64,000 bases of DNA. Origin: Phormidium tanganyikae FI6-MK23. Its GTDB lineage: Bacteria > Cyanobacteriota > Cyanobacteriia > Leptolyngbyales > Leptolyngbyaceae. The DNA is taken from the NCBI GenBank assembly GCA_019359175.1, contig JAHHHU010000006.1, positions 62,001 to 126,000 on the forward strand, written 5' to 3'. The position numbers and the translations under genes were made by a program. The notes beneath the pieces are model-generated. The model was not told where the DNA came from. It searched no databases and was given only the letters and a program-made list of their open reading frames with translations. Each line of letters begins with the position of its first letter. Position 1 is the first letter of the stretch. Positions 28,078 through 37,145 of the stretch are shown here, piece after piece.

Positions 28078-29289
28078 CCCGATCAATCGAGCAACTCGAA
28101 GCGCGGAGGTGATTGCTCCTTCATGTAAGCCATCTCCGAGATAAGCGCCTGCATGATATGTATGATGCTCTCCGTTCATTTCAATCACTTCATCGCGATA
28201 TTGAAATGCATCCGTTGTGTATAACGGGGTGTAATGTTGCTGCTGGTGAATCATGCGATCGCGATCGATCATCTCTTCTAGCTGAAACGACAAGAAATGA
28301 TGTTGGGATGACGAAAGACCACAAAGCTGATTGAGATAGCTGTTGTATCCCCAATGATTGTTCGTTTGGAAAAAGTCGAATTCTGAAGGGTGGTGAATGC
28401 GAAAATTTTCATACACAGAGGTATCAGTATGAATGGTCGTGACCGCAACGTTCGCTTTCCAACCTGAGAACCGCCTGATTTCAGCTTCAGTTGGATCTGC
28501 TAACAGTGTCATTACTTGGTCGGGTGGTGTCGCAAACACCACTTTATCAAACTCTTGAGCTTCACCATTGGATTGCTCAATTTTCACCTGATCGGCGCTT
28601 CTATAAATATGAGCAATTTCTACATCTAGTAGAACTTTTCCCTTGAAGCGCTCTAGAATTTTTTCAATGTAGCTATACACACCCCCTTTCACTCTAAGCC
28701 AACTAACCGCTATGTAATCTCGTAGCATTGGAATCGCTAGTTTTGCTGGAAAATCATCAATTAAATCGAGCGGGATCGAGTAGCTATATAGGGTTAGTAG
28801 CTTGAGCCAGAGACTAGCAATACTGTGATCTCCAAGATACTGGGAGAGGGGCTGATTGTCAGTATTCTGCACGCTTGCAAATCGCGTTTTTAACCACAAT
28901 GGAGCAGAACGAGCATGGAGTAGATTGAATCGGATTGTTTCGATCAAGCGTTGGAGACCTGCAAAATTCTGATGCGTTGCAACCTTTGATAAAATGCGAT
29001 CACCATTCTTAAAAAATAAAGCAGAACCAATGTCGATCGGCTCTAGTTCTACATCCAACTCTTGCATCAATGCAATAAAATTGTGAAATGCAGTCGGAAA
29101 TTCGAGTGCTCCACTTTCTAAAATATCAGTGCATTCAGCACAGTTCGGCTTCACGTTTTTATTCAGCGTCCGAATGTGTCCTCCTAACATAGGTTGCCGC
29201 TCGAACACCGTTACAGAATGTCCTTGCTTGTCGAGCAGATAGGCTGTTACCATGCCACTCGCACCACCCCCGATCACAGCGATTTTCAT
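28069..29289 (-). CDS. FAD-dependent amine-oxidase-like oxidoreductase
   Basis: A 406-residue flavoprotein of the amine oxidase/predicted NAD-FAD-binding protein group (COG2907-like). The N-terminal dinucleotide motif is AVIGGGASGMVTAYLL with the acidic end FERQ, followed by GGHIRTL. FATPPDQVMTLLADPTEAEIRRF and HAGAYLGDGLHEGAITSALRVARLI form the C-terminal FAD contacts. Homologues often lie with cyclopropane fatty acid synthase genes, but none are here. It overlaps the convergent GH10 gene by 9 bases and follows the 513-residue flavoprotein by 38 bases, so the two are probably co-transcribed. Substrate unknown. Confidence 0.8.
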   Translation of the reverse strand: MKIAVIGGGASGMVTAYLLDKQGHSVTVFERQPMLGGHIRTLNKNVKPNCAECTDILESGALEFPTAFHNFIALMQELDVELEPIDIGSALFFKNGDRILSKVATHQNFAGLQRLIETIRFNLLHARSAPLWLKTRFASVQNTDNQPLSQYLGDHSIASLWLKLLTLYSYSIPLDLIDDFPAKLAIPMLRDYIAVSWLRVKGGVYSYIEKILERFKGKVLLDVEIAHIYRSADQVKIEQSNGEAQEFDKVVFATPPDQVMTLLADPTEAEIRRFSGWKANVAVTTIHTDTSVYENFRIHHPSEFDFFQTNNHWGYNSYLNQLCGLSSSQHHFLSFQLEEMIDRDRMIHQQQHYTPLYTTDAFQYRDEVIEMNGEHHTYHAGAYLGDGLHEGAITSALRVARLIGSN

Positions 29290-29327
29290 AGTGACCTCTT
29301 AATTGATCAACTTGCACAATCGTTCGA

Positions 29328-30866
29328 TCAGCCATCGCCTAAAATTACATCGCCAGACAAACGTTGATAAAGCAGTGCCCCTGTCCAAATCGTTGGAGCA
29401 AAGCCCGGATAGCCCGACGAAGCATTGCAGAAATAGAATTGATTGAGCGAAGTCTCATGATTTAGCCGTCCTAGTCCCATATTGCGCGGCGTGAGATTAG
29501 AACCGTAAGAATTGCCCTGGGGACACCAGCAATAGCGCTCATTTGTGGTTGGACTACCCGTGATCTGAAAGACTAAATGCTTTCTGAAATTTGGAACATA
29601 GTGAGCCTCTACTACATCGAGCATTGAATCTAAGATTTCCTGCTTCTTTTTGTTGTAGGCTTTACGATCGCGATCGCGCAATTGCCGAAAATAGTCATAG
29701 TTCGCAACGGTGAGAAATTCAACGACTTGGCAATCTTCGGGACAGTCTCGACTCGCATCGGTTAGCAATGTCGGCGTTGTGATGGCGAAACTAGGATTAG
29801 AAAAGTCATGTCGATCGTACATCTGTGCGAAGGCTTCATTTAAGCTCTGATGTCCGGTGTGTGAGACATTCCACTTACCAAATCCGTAGTCTCGTAGGTC
29901 AAGATCTTTAACCACACAGTAAGCCATAAAATTCGATGCAGAATACTCATAGTTGAGCTTTCGACGAACGGTTTTAGAGAACTTTTCTTCACCGATCATT
30001 TTGGCGGCTTTCTGGGGATCAATGTTGCAAATGATCGTGTTTCCGGTAAATTCAGCGGTTTGGTGCGTTGTCAAATCCATTGCTTCAACGCCCGTTACCG
30101 TTTTACCTGTGACTCTGAAGTTGGTGACTTCGTGATTGAGCAGCACTTTTCCACCTTGCGATTCGATCACCTTCACAAATGCGTTAACTACATCTTCAAA
30201 GTGGTTCGTGGCGTAAAATGCACCTGCTTGATAGCCTCGAAATAATGCAACCCAGGCGTAGAACGAAAGTTGATCTGGGGGGAGTAGAAAATCGAGCCAT
30301 TGCAGCGCGAGTAAGGTTTGGGCTGCTTGGGGAAGCTTGAACTTATCAAAGACATCTTGAAGCGTACTATTGAGATGTTGAGCCGCGCAGAGTACTTCAC
30401 TCGCAGATTGCAATAGTTCAGCGGGCTTGACCGGAGGAGCAAGTTTTTTCAAGCCTGCACCTGTTTTTTCAACCTCTTGAACGAATCCACGAATGCGATC
30501 GCGATCATTTGGAAACAATACCGACAATCGCTGAATGAGTTCTTCTGGCTCGGATGGAATATCTAACGAATATCCTGGCATCCGCATATGATCAAAGCCC
30601 TTTGGGTCATACCGTTCAAAGGTCACACTCTGTTCTAAGCCCAGTTTTTTCAGGACTCGATTCACCGTTTGCCCTTCACCACAGTCCCAAACGTAGTGCA
30701 GTTGAGCATTAAAGGTATATTGTTTTGCCAGGGTAAACGTATGCCCAAAGCCTCCTGGATGCTCATGAGCTTCAAGGATTTGCACCGTTTTCCCAGCGTT
30801 CGCCATCAAAGCGCCGAAGACTAATGCTGATAGACCGCTGCCAACAATCAGGTAATCCGGTTGCAT
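29328..30866 (-). CDS. Phytoene desaturase/RetSat-like FAD oxidoreductase
   Basis: A flavoprotein of the carotenoid desaturase-isomerase superfamily, about 512 residues. The N-terminus PDYLIVGSGLSALVFGALMANAGKTVQILEAHEHPGGFGHTF is a textbook FAD motif. The C-terminus NMGLGRLNHETSLNQFYFCNASSGYPGFAPTIWTGALLYQRL matches the conserved desaturase end. The ATG at 30866 is chosen over the TTG at 30881 because GGGGA lies 8 bases before it. Family members saturate, desaturate or isomerise polyenes such as carotenoids or retinol. It does not look like a standard CrtI, CrtP or CrtH, so the substrate is open. It is the first gene of a two-flavoprotein operon. Confidence 0.8.
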   Translation of the reverse strand: MQPDYLIVGSGLSALVFGALMANAGKTVQILEAHEHPGGFGHTFTLAKQYTFNAQLHYVWDCGEGQTVNRVLKKLGLEQSVTFERYDPKGFDHMRMPGYSLDIPSEPEELIQRLSVLFPNDRDRIRGFVQEVEKTGAGLKKLAPPVKPAELLQSASEVLCAAQHLNSTLQDVFDKFKLPQAAQTLLALQWLDFLLPPDQLSFYAWVALFRGYQAGAFYATNHFEDVVNAFVKVIESQGGKVLLNHEVTNFRVTGKTVTGVEAMDLTTHQTAEFTGNTIICNIDPQKAAKMIGEEKFSKTVRRKLNYEYSASNFMAYCVVKDLDLRDYGFGKWNVSHTGHQSLNEAFAQMYDRHDFSNPSFAITTPTLLTDASRDCPEDCQVVEFLTVANYDYFRQLRDRDRKAYNKKKQEILDSMLDVVEAHYVPNFRKHLVFQITGSPTTNERYCWCPQGNSYGSNLTPRNMGLGRLNHETSLNQFYFCNASSGYPGFAPTIWTGALLYQRLSGDVILGDG

Positions 30867-31094
30867 GGAATGATTCCCCAAACGATAATGTCGTGTCGCT
30901 ATCGTGTCGGTGACTGTGTACGTTCGTCAAATATTCGGATGAACTTTAAGTTATCCAACCGCAGCAATATAAAAATCTACCTTTCGAGTTAGGTCAGAAT
31001 CAGAACTGTAAAAGAAATGACTCTACCTCGGTGCAATGAGAGGGTTGATTTTTCTAAAATAGTCTTTTAATGGAAGGGTTCGCTTCTAATTGGT

Positions 31095-32666
31095 ATGGCT
31101 ACAATGCATGATCGTGCAGACTCACAAGCACAAGGATTTTTGAAATGGGCGATCGCGCTTACTGCCTCGCTTGGCGCGATTCTTGAAGTGATTGATACCA
31201 GCATTGTGAATGTTGCCTTAACGGACATTCAAGCGACGCTGGGTGCAACGGTGAGTGAAGTCGGATGGGTAGTGACAGGATATGCGATCGCCAACGTCGT
31301 TTTGATTCCGCTGTCTGCTTGGTTGGGCGATGTATTTGGGAAGAAAACGTACTTTGTGTTTTCGATGGTGGGGTTTACCTTGGCTTCGGTGCTGTGTGGC
31401 TTTGCAGCCAATCTGCCCATGTTGATCGTGGCTAGAATTCTGCAAGGGTTGTTTGGGGGTGGATTGTTGGCGAAGGCGCAGGCGATTTTGTTTGAAACCT
31501 TTCCACCCGCAGAACAGGGATTAGCCCAAGCAGTGTTTGGTGTGGGGGTGATCGCAGGCCCAGCGATCGGACCAACATTGGGCGGATATCTGACGGATAG
31601 TTTAGGGTGGCGCTGGATTTTCTTTATTAACTTGCCCGTTGGGATTATAGCGGTCATGATGGCGATCGTATTTCTGCCACCTGATCAAATGCTGGGTCAA
31701 AAAAATCGTCAGCGAGTCGATTGGCTAGGAATTGCGTTGTTAGTGGTTGCGGTCGGCAGCTTACAGACCTTCTTAGAAGAAGGGGAGCAAGATGACTGGT
31801 TTAATTCTCAGTTCATTACAACCTTAGCGATCGCCGCAGTGGTTGGACTGGTCTTATTTGTCTGGCACGAACTAAGGACAAAAAATTCGGCAGTAGATTT
31901 ACGAGTGTTGCGACATCGATCGCTGGCTGCAGGAAGCCTTTACTCTGGCATTTTGGGCATGGGGCTTTATGGTGCATTGTTTGCTGTGCCGCTGTTTGCT
32001 CAAAGCGTATTGCGATTTACAGCCACGCAAACAGGTTGGTTACTCGCTCCAGGTGCGCTGGCATCTGCGATCGTGATGGTGATTTTGGGCAAGATTTCGA
32101 CCAAGGTTGATGCGCGAATTCTAATTGCGATCGGAGCCGTTGGAACGACGTTGGTGATGTTCCAACTCTCCAGCATTACGCCGCAAACAGGTCGAGATGA
32201 TTTGTTTATTCCTTTACTTTGGCGGGGAGCAGTCACGGTTTTGATGTTCTTGCCGTTGAGTTTAGCGACCTTGGGGTCATTGCCGAAGCAGGATATTTCT
32301 GCGGGGTCAGGCTTTTATAATCTGACGCGCCAACTTGGAGGTAGTATTGGGATTGCAATCTTGACGACGCTGTTGGCTCAAAGAGAAGCATTTCACAAAG
32401 CGAATTTACTAGAGAATCTGAGTGCGTATAATCCACAAACGATCGAGCGACTGAATTCGATCTCAGGTGCATTACAAAGCCGTGGATCAAATGCCGCCTC
32501 TGCTTCTCAACAAGCATTGTCTTCGCTGAATCAATTGGTAAATTTGCAGGCAGCGATATTGTCTTATGCAGACATTTTTCGCTTTGTTGGCATTGTCTTT
32601 TTAGCTTCCTTACCGTTATTGCTCTTTCTCGGAAAAGGCGGGGGAAAACCTTCGATCGGGCATTGA
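31095..32666 (+). CDS. DHA2-family MFS efflux pump (EmrB/QacA type)
   Basis: A 523-residue drug:H+ antiporter with about 14 transmembrane helices. Characteristic parts are the first helix ILEVIDTSIVNVALTDIQATLG, the motif A region WLGDVFGKKTYFVFSM, and motif C-like GVGVIAGPAIGPTLGGYLTDSLGWRWIFFINLPVG. Such pumps sit in the inner membrane and usually export hydrophobic drugs, often with an EmrA-type adaptor. No adaptor gene is adjacent, and the upstream gap (30882-31094) shows no regulator. It is convergent with the YihY gene, 35 bases apart. Confidence 0.9.
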   Translation: MATMHDRADSQAQGFLKWAIALTASLGAILEVIDTSIVNVALTDIQATLGATVSEVGWVVTGYAIANVVLIPLSAWLGDVFGKKTYFVFSMVGFTLASVLCGFAANLPMLIVARILQGLFGGGLLAKAQAILFETFPPAEQGLAQAVFGVGVIAGPAIGPTLGGYLTDSLGWRWIFFINLPVGIIAVMMAIVFLPPDQMLGQKNRQRVDWLGIALLVVAVGSLQTFLEEGEQDDWFNSQFITTLAIAAVVGLVLFVWHELRTKNSAVDLRVLRHRSLAAGSLYSGILGMGLYGALFAVPLFAQSVLRFTATQTGWLLAPGALASAIVMVILGKISTKVDARILIAIGAVGTTLVMFQLSSITPQTGRDDLFIPLLWRGAVTVLMFLPLSLATLGSLPKQDISAGSGFYNLTRQLGGSIGIAILTTLLAQREAFHKANLLENLSAYNPQTIERLNSISGALQSRGSNAASASQQALSSLNQLVNLQAAILSYADIFRFVGIVFLASLPLLLFLGKGGGKPSIGH

Positions 32667-32701
32667 GCATCTGAATTTGACCGAAGTTTTTTGCCACAAA
32701 G

Positions 32702-33622
32702 TTAGACTTCTCGATCGCGCTTTGCTGCCGGATTGATGGTTTGCTCTTGCACTGAAACCGCATGGCTCGAAGGCTCGATCGGTCTTCCTCGATATTTAGA
32801 ATAAACCTGGGTGAACTCTGCACCAAATAGTAAAATTTGCGCTGAATAAAACACCCAAAGCAACACAACAACTAACGATCCAGCCGCACCATAAGTAGAA
32901 CCTACGCTACTGTTACCGAGATAAAGACCGATCAAAAATTTACCAATATTAAAGAGAAGGGCAGTAACAGCAGATCCAACCCACAAATTTTTCCAGGGAA
33001 CTTTCACATCAGGAAGAAACTTATAGATTGAAGCAAACAGTACAGTAACCAATGCAAACGAGATTGCAAAATTAAGAAAACGCCCGACCTGAAACGCTTC
33101 AGGGAGAAAACCACCAAAATAAGAACTAACTCCCGAAAATGCTGCGGACAACACTAACGAAACCAGCAGGAGAAATCCAATCACCAACACCATCGCAAAC
33201 GACAAAAACCGAGCCTGCACAAAGCTTTTAACCGCTCGTCCCGGCTTTGGTTTCACTTCCCAAATCGTGTTTAATGCCGTCTGCAACTGACCAAAAACAC
33301 CCGATGCCCCAAAGATCAAAAATCCAACCCCAATCAGCGTCGCAACTCCGCCCCCTGATCCTGGCTTATTCGCATTCTGGATCATCGATTGAATAAACTC
33401 TGCACCCTCTCGACCGACTAATCCTTGAATCTGCCGAACAATCTCACCGCGAGCCGCTTCCTCACCATAGACTGCACCCGCGATCGCAATCACAATAATC
33501 AACAACGGCGCTAAAGAAAACATCGTGTAATACGCCAACGCTGCTGCAAGTAACGGAACATTATCTTCGTTCCATTCCGTCACCGTATCGCGCACCAATC
33601 GCACAATCGTTTTAAATCTCAT
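32702..33622 (-). CDS. YihY/BrkB-family inner membrane protein
   Basis: A 306-residue polytopic protein with six predicted helices. The start FKTIVRLVRDTVTEWNEDNVPLLAAALAYYTMFSLAPLLIIVIAIAG and the later LQTALNTIWEVKPKPGRAVKSFVQARFLSFAMVLVIGFLLLVSL are standard for YihY (formerly rRNA-processing BN) proteins. The family is widespread; its function is not settled, with proposals in transport and virulence. The C-terminal 40 residues are polar and cytoplasmic. It is divergent from the GlsB-like gene across a 302-base intergenic region. Confidence 0.88.
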   Translation of the reverse strand: MRFKTIVRLVRDTVTEWNEDNVPLLAAALAYYTMFSLAPLLIIVIAIAGAVYGEEAARGEIVRQIQGLVGREGAEFIQSMIQNANKPGSGGGVATLIGVGFLIFGASGVFGQLQTALNTIWEVKPKPGRAVKSFVQARFLSFAMVLVIGFLLLVSLVLSAAFSGVSSYFGGFLPEAFQVGRFLNFAISFALVTVLFASIYKFLPDVKVPWKNLWVGSAVTALLFNIGKFLIGLYLGNSSVGSTYGAAGSLVVVLLWVFYSAQILLFGAEFTQVYSKYRGRPIEPSSHAVSVQEQTINPAAKRDREV

Positions 33623-33924
33623 CGTCTTTAAATTCTAAAAGTGCTTATAGGAGATCGACTCTACACGAAAACGCGATCGCACGTCATCGCTCACAGGGCA
33701 GAACTAAGTTCTATCCTGTGATTGAGGGCGATCGAGAAATTCCTCTAACTGTTTCAAGCTGCGAATCCATCTTCAGAAGGGTACAAACGATACAATCACT
33801 CTGGTAAGTTGTACACATGAAACGTTGCTCTAAGAAGATCGTTTTTGAAGCATCAAAATGATTATTCTGTCAATCTTAGAGTGAATTCATTATTTCCAAT
33901 TTATTAAACAGTAAGGAGAATACT
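33623..33924. promoter_or_regulatory. Divergent intergenic region with a strong dyad
   Basis: No gene is visible. An imperfect inverted repeat at 33691-33721 (TCACAGG on the left, CCTGTGA on the right) is centred on GAACTAAGTTC and has only two unpaired or wobble positions per 15-base arm. It could be an operator or an RNA hairpin serving the YihY or GlsB-like gene. AAGGAGA stands 6 bases before the GlsB-like ATG, an unusually strong ribosome-binding site for this window. Confidence 0.45.
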
Positions 33925-34194
33925 ATGAATATCTTAGCTTGGGTCGTTTTGGGACTGTTGGCAGGCGCGATCGCAAAAGCAATTTATCCAGGTCATCAAG
34001 GCGGCGGGCTGCTCACCACAATGCTTTTAGGAATTGTGGGTGCATTCCTTGGCGGAACCTTGGTGTCAGTTCTTGAAACAGGATCACTCGCATTTACTGC
34101 CACTTCACTCAGCATTCCCGGCGTAGTTGTCGCAGTATTGGGCGCAATGTTGGCAATCTTTATCTACCAAAAGTTTGCTCGTCGCGCTTACTAA
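33925..34194 (+). CDS. GlsB/YeaQ/YmgE-family stress-response membrane protein
   Basis: An 89-residue membrane protein of the transglycosylase-associated (GlsB/YeaQ/YmgE) family. It has three hydrophobic segments: ILAWVVLGLLAGAIAKAI, LLTTMLLGIVGAFLGGTLV and IPGVVVAVLGAMLAIFIY. The segment YPGHQGGGLL carries the typical Gly-rich motif after the first helix. In other bacteria such proteins rise under general or envelope stress. The strong AAGGAGA site implies high expression. The following acidic protein gene begins 39 bases downstream and is probably in the same transcript. Confidence 0.9.
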   Translation: MNILAWVVLGLLAGAIAKAIYPGHQGGGLLTTMLLGIVGAFLGGTLVSVLETGSLAFTATSLSIPGVVVAVLGAMLAIFIYQKFARRAY

Positions 34195-34233
34195 AGTTCG
34201 GTTACATACTGCAAACTGTACGATGAGGAAAAT

Positions 34234-34641
34234 GTGATGAGTCAAGATAGACAAGTTGCGACCGATAGCTCCGATCGCGCTCAAAGCGATGCCTACGATC
34301 CGCATATTATTCCCGCTGAGACTGCTGCTCGCAAAGAACGCGAAGGTGGCGAATTCAAAACCGTTCCGACTGAAGAGCGTGAAGCCTCCGCACCAACAGA
34401 TGATCAAACTGATCCAGAAAGCATTCACACCACGGGCGGGTATACCGTGGATCAAGAAGGCTTGCTGAACAACTATGCGATCGAGCCGGAAATATATTAC
34501 GAAGTTCCGGGCGATGCGCGTCAAGTGGAAGAAGAACTTCACGAAGAGCGCGTTGAGGAATACCGCGAAATGAATCAGGACGAAGAAGGAAAGCTGACGA
34601 TGGAAGGCGATCAGCGCGGTCGAGGAACCGGAGCCGTCTAG
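34234..34641 (+). CDS. Highly acidic, probably disordered protein of unknown function
   Basis: A 135-residue protein rich in Glu, Asp, Arg, Gln and Thr with almost no hydrophobic core, so largely unstructured. The more ordered part may be VDQEGLLNNYAIEPEIYYEVPGDARQVEEELHEERVEEY (about 72-110), which has helix-forming acidic and basic residues. No domain is recognised. Its position behind the GlsB-like stress gene, with a short gap and a terminator just after it, suggests a stress-related partner. GATGAGGAAA lies before the ATG. Confidence 0.7.
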   Translation: MMSQDRQVATDSSDRAQSDAYDPHIIPAETAARKEREGGEFKTVPTEEREASAPTDDQTDPESIHTTGGYTVDQEGLLNNYAIEPEIYYEVPGDARQVEEELHEERVEEYREMNQDEEGKLTMEGDQRGRGTGAV

Positions 34642-34666
34642 TTTTAGTGTCATGGTCATGTCGATC

Positions 34667-34704
34667 AATGGGTGATTTGGAGCAATCTGAATCACCCATT
34701 TTTT
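34667..34704 (+). terminator. Rho-independent terminator after the GlsB-like operon
   Basis: Perfect 11-bp stem (34667-34677 with 34690-34700), a 12-base loop and a run of six T. It terminates the plus-strand pair; the esterase gene converges from the other side. Confidence 0.75.
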
Positions 34705-34710
34705 CAACGA

Positions 34711-35679
34711 TCAGCGCTTCGATATCGATCGACCTTCTTCTACGGCTCTAAACCGTTCTCCAACATAGGTCAACGAATCCGCCAAATGTTTATGCCAAAA
34801 TCCCCAGCCCACATCTTGCCCCTTCACGCCATGCCCACCGGGAAATTCATTAAACTGATTTTCCACCTCAAGCTGATTGAGGACTTGATGAAACTCCCGC
34901 GATTGGTCTAAATATTTGCCGTCTCCTTCACCTGCATCGAGATAGATTGCCAGCGATCGACGAGTTTGCGGATCAAGCGTTTTAACAAACTCGATCGGGC
35001 TATTTTCCGTGCCGCTCTTATCAATGAAATAGCCGCTATGACTGAATAGTGTCTTAAAAATCTGCGGATGATGCAAGCCAACGTTTAGCGCACCCCATCC
35101 TCCCGAAGACAATCCCCCGATCGCCCAAAATCCCGGATCAGATTGTGTTCGATAGCGCGTTTTGATTTCCTGAACTAACTCCTCCCCGATCGCGCTTACC
35201 ACATCGCCATATCGCCCATTGATATACTCCGGATCCCAGAGCGCGCTCGTTCCCCGGCTATCATTTCCGTCCGGTGTCACAATAATCGACAGCGGCAGCT
35301 TTCCACTCGCGTACAAACCTTCAATCACCTTCAACGCTTTGCCTTTGATAAACCAAGCGGTCGGATCGCCATGTCCACCATGCAACAGAAAAATAACCGG
35401 ATATTGATCTTGCGGCTGTTGATCATATCCTGGTGGTAGAACAATCCCATAAGTGCGATCGCTGCCAAACACCTGACTCTGATAAGTCTCAATCTGATAG
35501 TTCAGCGTTGATTTTACAGGCGGCTTCAGGATTTTAAGTTGCGAGACTGTTTGAGAGGCAGAAGGTGCGGGAATCGGTGCTGAGGGTTTGGGTGGCGAGT
35601 TGATCGAGTTAGATGCTGACAGTGAGCATCCAATTAACAGCGTGAAAGAAGCAGCGCTCAGAAGTCTTTTTAAGCTCAT
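34711..35679 (-). CDS. Lipoprotein esterase of the esterase D/feruloyl-esterase-like family
   Basis: A 322-residue alpha/beta hydrolase. The N-terminus MSLKRLLSAASFTLLIGC is a lipoprotein signal with lipobox LIGC (C18), so the mature enzyme would be membrane-tethered on the outer side. A Ser/Pro-rich linker (19-55) follows. The nucleophile elbow is GGLSSGG with S191, the oxyanion region is FLLHGGHGD, and the catalytic His is H283 in the segment FPGGHG or a nearby His. The family cleaves small acyl esters such as feruloyl or acetyl groups on carbohydrates. It is not part of a visible operon. Confidence 0.85.
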   Translation of the reverse strand: MSLKRLLSAASFTLLIGCSLSASNSINSPPKPSAPIPAPSASQTVSQLKILKPPVKSTLNYQIETYQSQVFGSDRTYGIVLPPGYDQQPQDQYPVIFLLHGGHGDPTAWFIKGKALKVIEGLYASGKLPLSIIVTPDGNDSRGTSALWDPEYINGRYGDVVSAIGEELVQEIKTRYRTQSDPGFWAIGGLSSGGWGALNVGLHHPQIFKTLFSHSGYFIDKSGTENSPIEFVKTLDPQTRRSLAIYLDAGEGDGKYLDQSREFHQVLNQLEVENQFNEFPGGHGVKGQDVGWGFWHKHLADSLTYVGERFRAVEEGRSISKR

Positions 35680-36032
35680 AACAGCGCGTTTGAGGGGCGA
35701 CAGCAGAGGAGACGCAGAATCTCGACCGCAAGTACCGTAGCAAAGCCGATCGGGGATTCACAGTTTTCTTTAATTGGACGATTAGCACAATCATCCTACC
35801 GTATGCCTCCGAGGATGGAGCAGCGAAAGGTAAAGAAATCAGAAAGAATGCCAAAGCTACGGGAGTTGTCGCCAATTCTCAATTTGTAGAAATTCTTTGT
35901 GCTTCTATCAATCCGATTTTGATCAAATCACAGAACTGCAAACGCTCGATTGGTCAAAAGAATGACGAGATTAGATCGATCATATCTCTAATTTATGTGT
36001 ACCTCGATCGTGATTTGAATCAGCTTCTTCTC
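35680..36032. other. 353-bp gap without a supported gene
   Basis: Short open frames here overlap neighbouring genes or lack a start context and recognisable residues. The region carries the promoter of the esterase gene on the minus strand and the 3' flank of the acetyltransferase gene. I see no repeat, RNA gene or strong hairpin. Confidence 0.4.
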
Positions 36033-36614
36033 TCACAAACTTTGCACTTCTTTTCTCAAAAACATCCGTCTCGGTCTTCCCAAAAACCAATCCCAACTCG
36101 GCTGAATTTCTTCCAACCGATACTCCAACTTAAAATAAAGCCGTTTCGCCGCCTCATTCGTTTCCAAGACGTGCAGATAAATATGACGATAGCCCCACTC
36201 GCGCACAAACGGTTCACACGCCAATAGCAACTGTTGAGCGACTCCCTGCCGCCTCACCTCTTCCCGTACCGCCAAATTTGACAGATAAAGATATTGGCTA
36301 GTGTGCGGCTGCCAAGGATTCGACGGGCGTAAGCCGAGTTCGACCGTTCCCACAATTCGTTCTGCGCGATCACTCGTATCGATCGCGACCAAGCACACAT
36401 AATTCGGCACCGGGATGCGCGTCCGACTGCGAAGATCCTCGTGAATTCCGACTCGAATAATCGGACTCAGCCACGGCAAAAACGACGGATACAGCGGAAA
36501 GCTGTCTACCAAAATTCCCGCAATCTCATACAAATCCGAAGGCTGCACTGCCCGAATTCGATAGCGAGTAGGACTCGAAAAATCTGTTTGACGCGAAGAA
36601 ACGCTCACAAGCAC
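36033..36614 (-). CDS. GNAT-family N-acetyltransferase
   Basis: A 193-residue acetyltransferase of the GNAT superfamily. The N-terminal strand-helix is YRIRAVQPSDLYEIAGILVDSF. The acetyl-CoA motif A is LAVREEVRRQGVAQQLLLACEPFVREWG, with the RxxGxA pyrophosphate-binding loop, and motif B is IYLHVLETNEAAKRLYFKLEYRL. The start is a GTG at 36614, with a second GTG at 36608 equally possible because no clear ribosome-binding site is present. The substrate, a protein N-terminus or a small amine, cannot be told. The HpxZ-like gene lies 68 bases upstream on the same strand. Confidence 0.85.
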   Translation of the reverse strand: MLVSVSSRQTDFSSPTRYRIRAVQPSDLYEIAGILVDSFPLYPSFLPWLSPIIRVGIHEDLRSRTRIPVPNYVCLVAIDTSDRAERIVGTVELGLRPSNPWQPHTSQYLYLSNLAVREEVRRQGVAQQLLLACEPFVREWGYRHIYLHVLETNEAAKRLYFKLEYRLEEIQPSWDWFLGRPRRMFLRKEVQSL

Positions 36615-36682
36615 CGACTAACCCAACATTCACATCCTAAATCAGCTTGTCCGAAACGGTTGTAAAAAACCATCGCAGCAGG

Positions 36683-37048
36683 TCAAATCACCGAAACGTG
36701 CGCGGCGATCACACGCCATCCGTCGGATGTCCGCATCCAGGTTTGGCTTTGTCGTCCTAATTTGCCCGATCGCATAAATTCTGTGTTCGCGGTTGCAAAA
36801 TCCTGCCCATAAGTCGTAATCACCGTGTTTTGCAACGTGCGATCGAGTCCTGTGGAAGATCGACCTGCACGAAATTGTGCGATCGCATTGTAACCGTACA
36901 AATTCTCGGTTGCCCCATAGCGAATCGTGTGCGGACTTTGCCAAAAAAGCTGATCCAAAACCGCAACATCATTGTTGATCAATGCCTTTTCGTATTGCTC
37001 AAACACAGCGGTTACTTCCGCCAACACATCAGGCAGATTAATTTCCAT
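36683..37048 (-). CDS. HpxZ/AtzH-like SnoaL-fold protein
   Basis: A 121-residue NTF2/SnoaL-like protein of the AtzH/HpxZ group (DUF3225). The body [57 protein letters not shown] and the end [25 protein letters not shown] match this group closely. HpxZ is linked to oxalurate breakdown and AtzH to allophanate routes, usually with an amidase beside it. No amidase is adjacent here, so a role in that pathway is unproven. The isochorismatase-like gene at 372 is the only related hydrolase in the window. Confidence 0.78.
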   Translation of the reverse strand: MEINLPDVLAEVTAVFEQYEKALINNDVAVLDQLFWQSPHTIRYGATENLYGYNAIAQFRAGRSSTGLDRTLQNTVITTYGQDFATANTEFMRSGKLGRQSQTWMRTSDGWRVIAAHVSVI

Positions 37049-37145
37049 CGGTTTTACGTCTCAACCTTTAAGACTATACTCCCCTGTAGATTTCAAATCT
37101 CGTTGAATTCGCTACGGTTTGACTATTCCGACTTCGCGATTTGAA

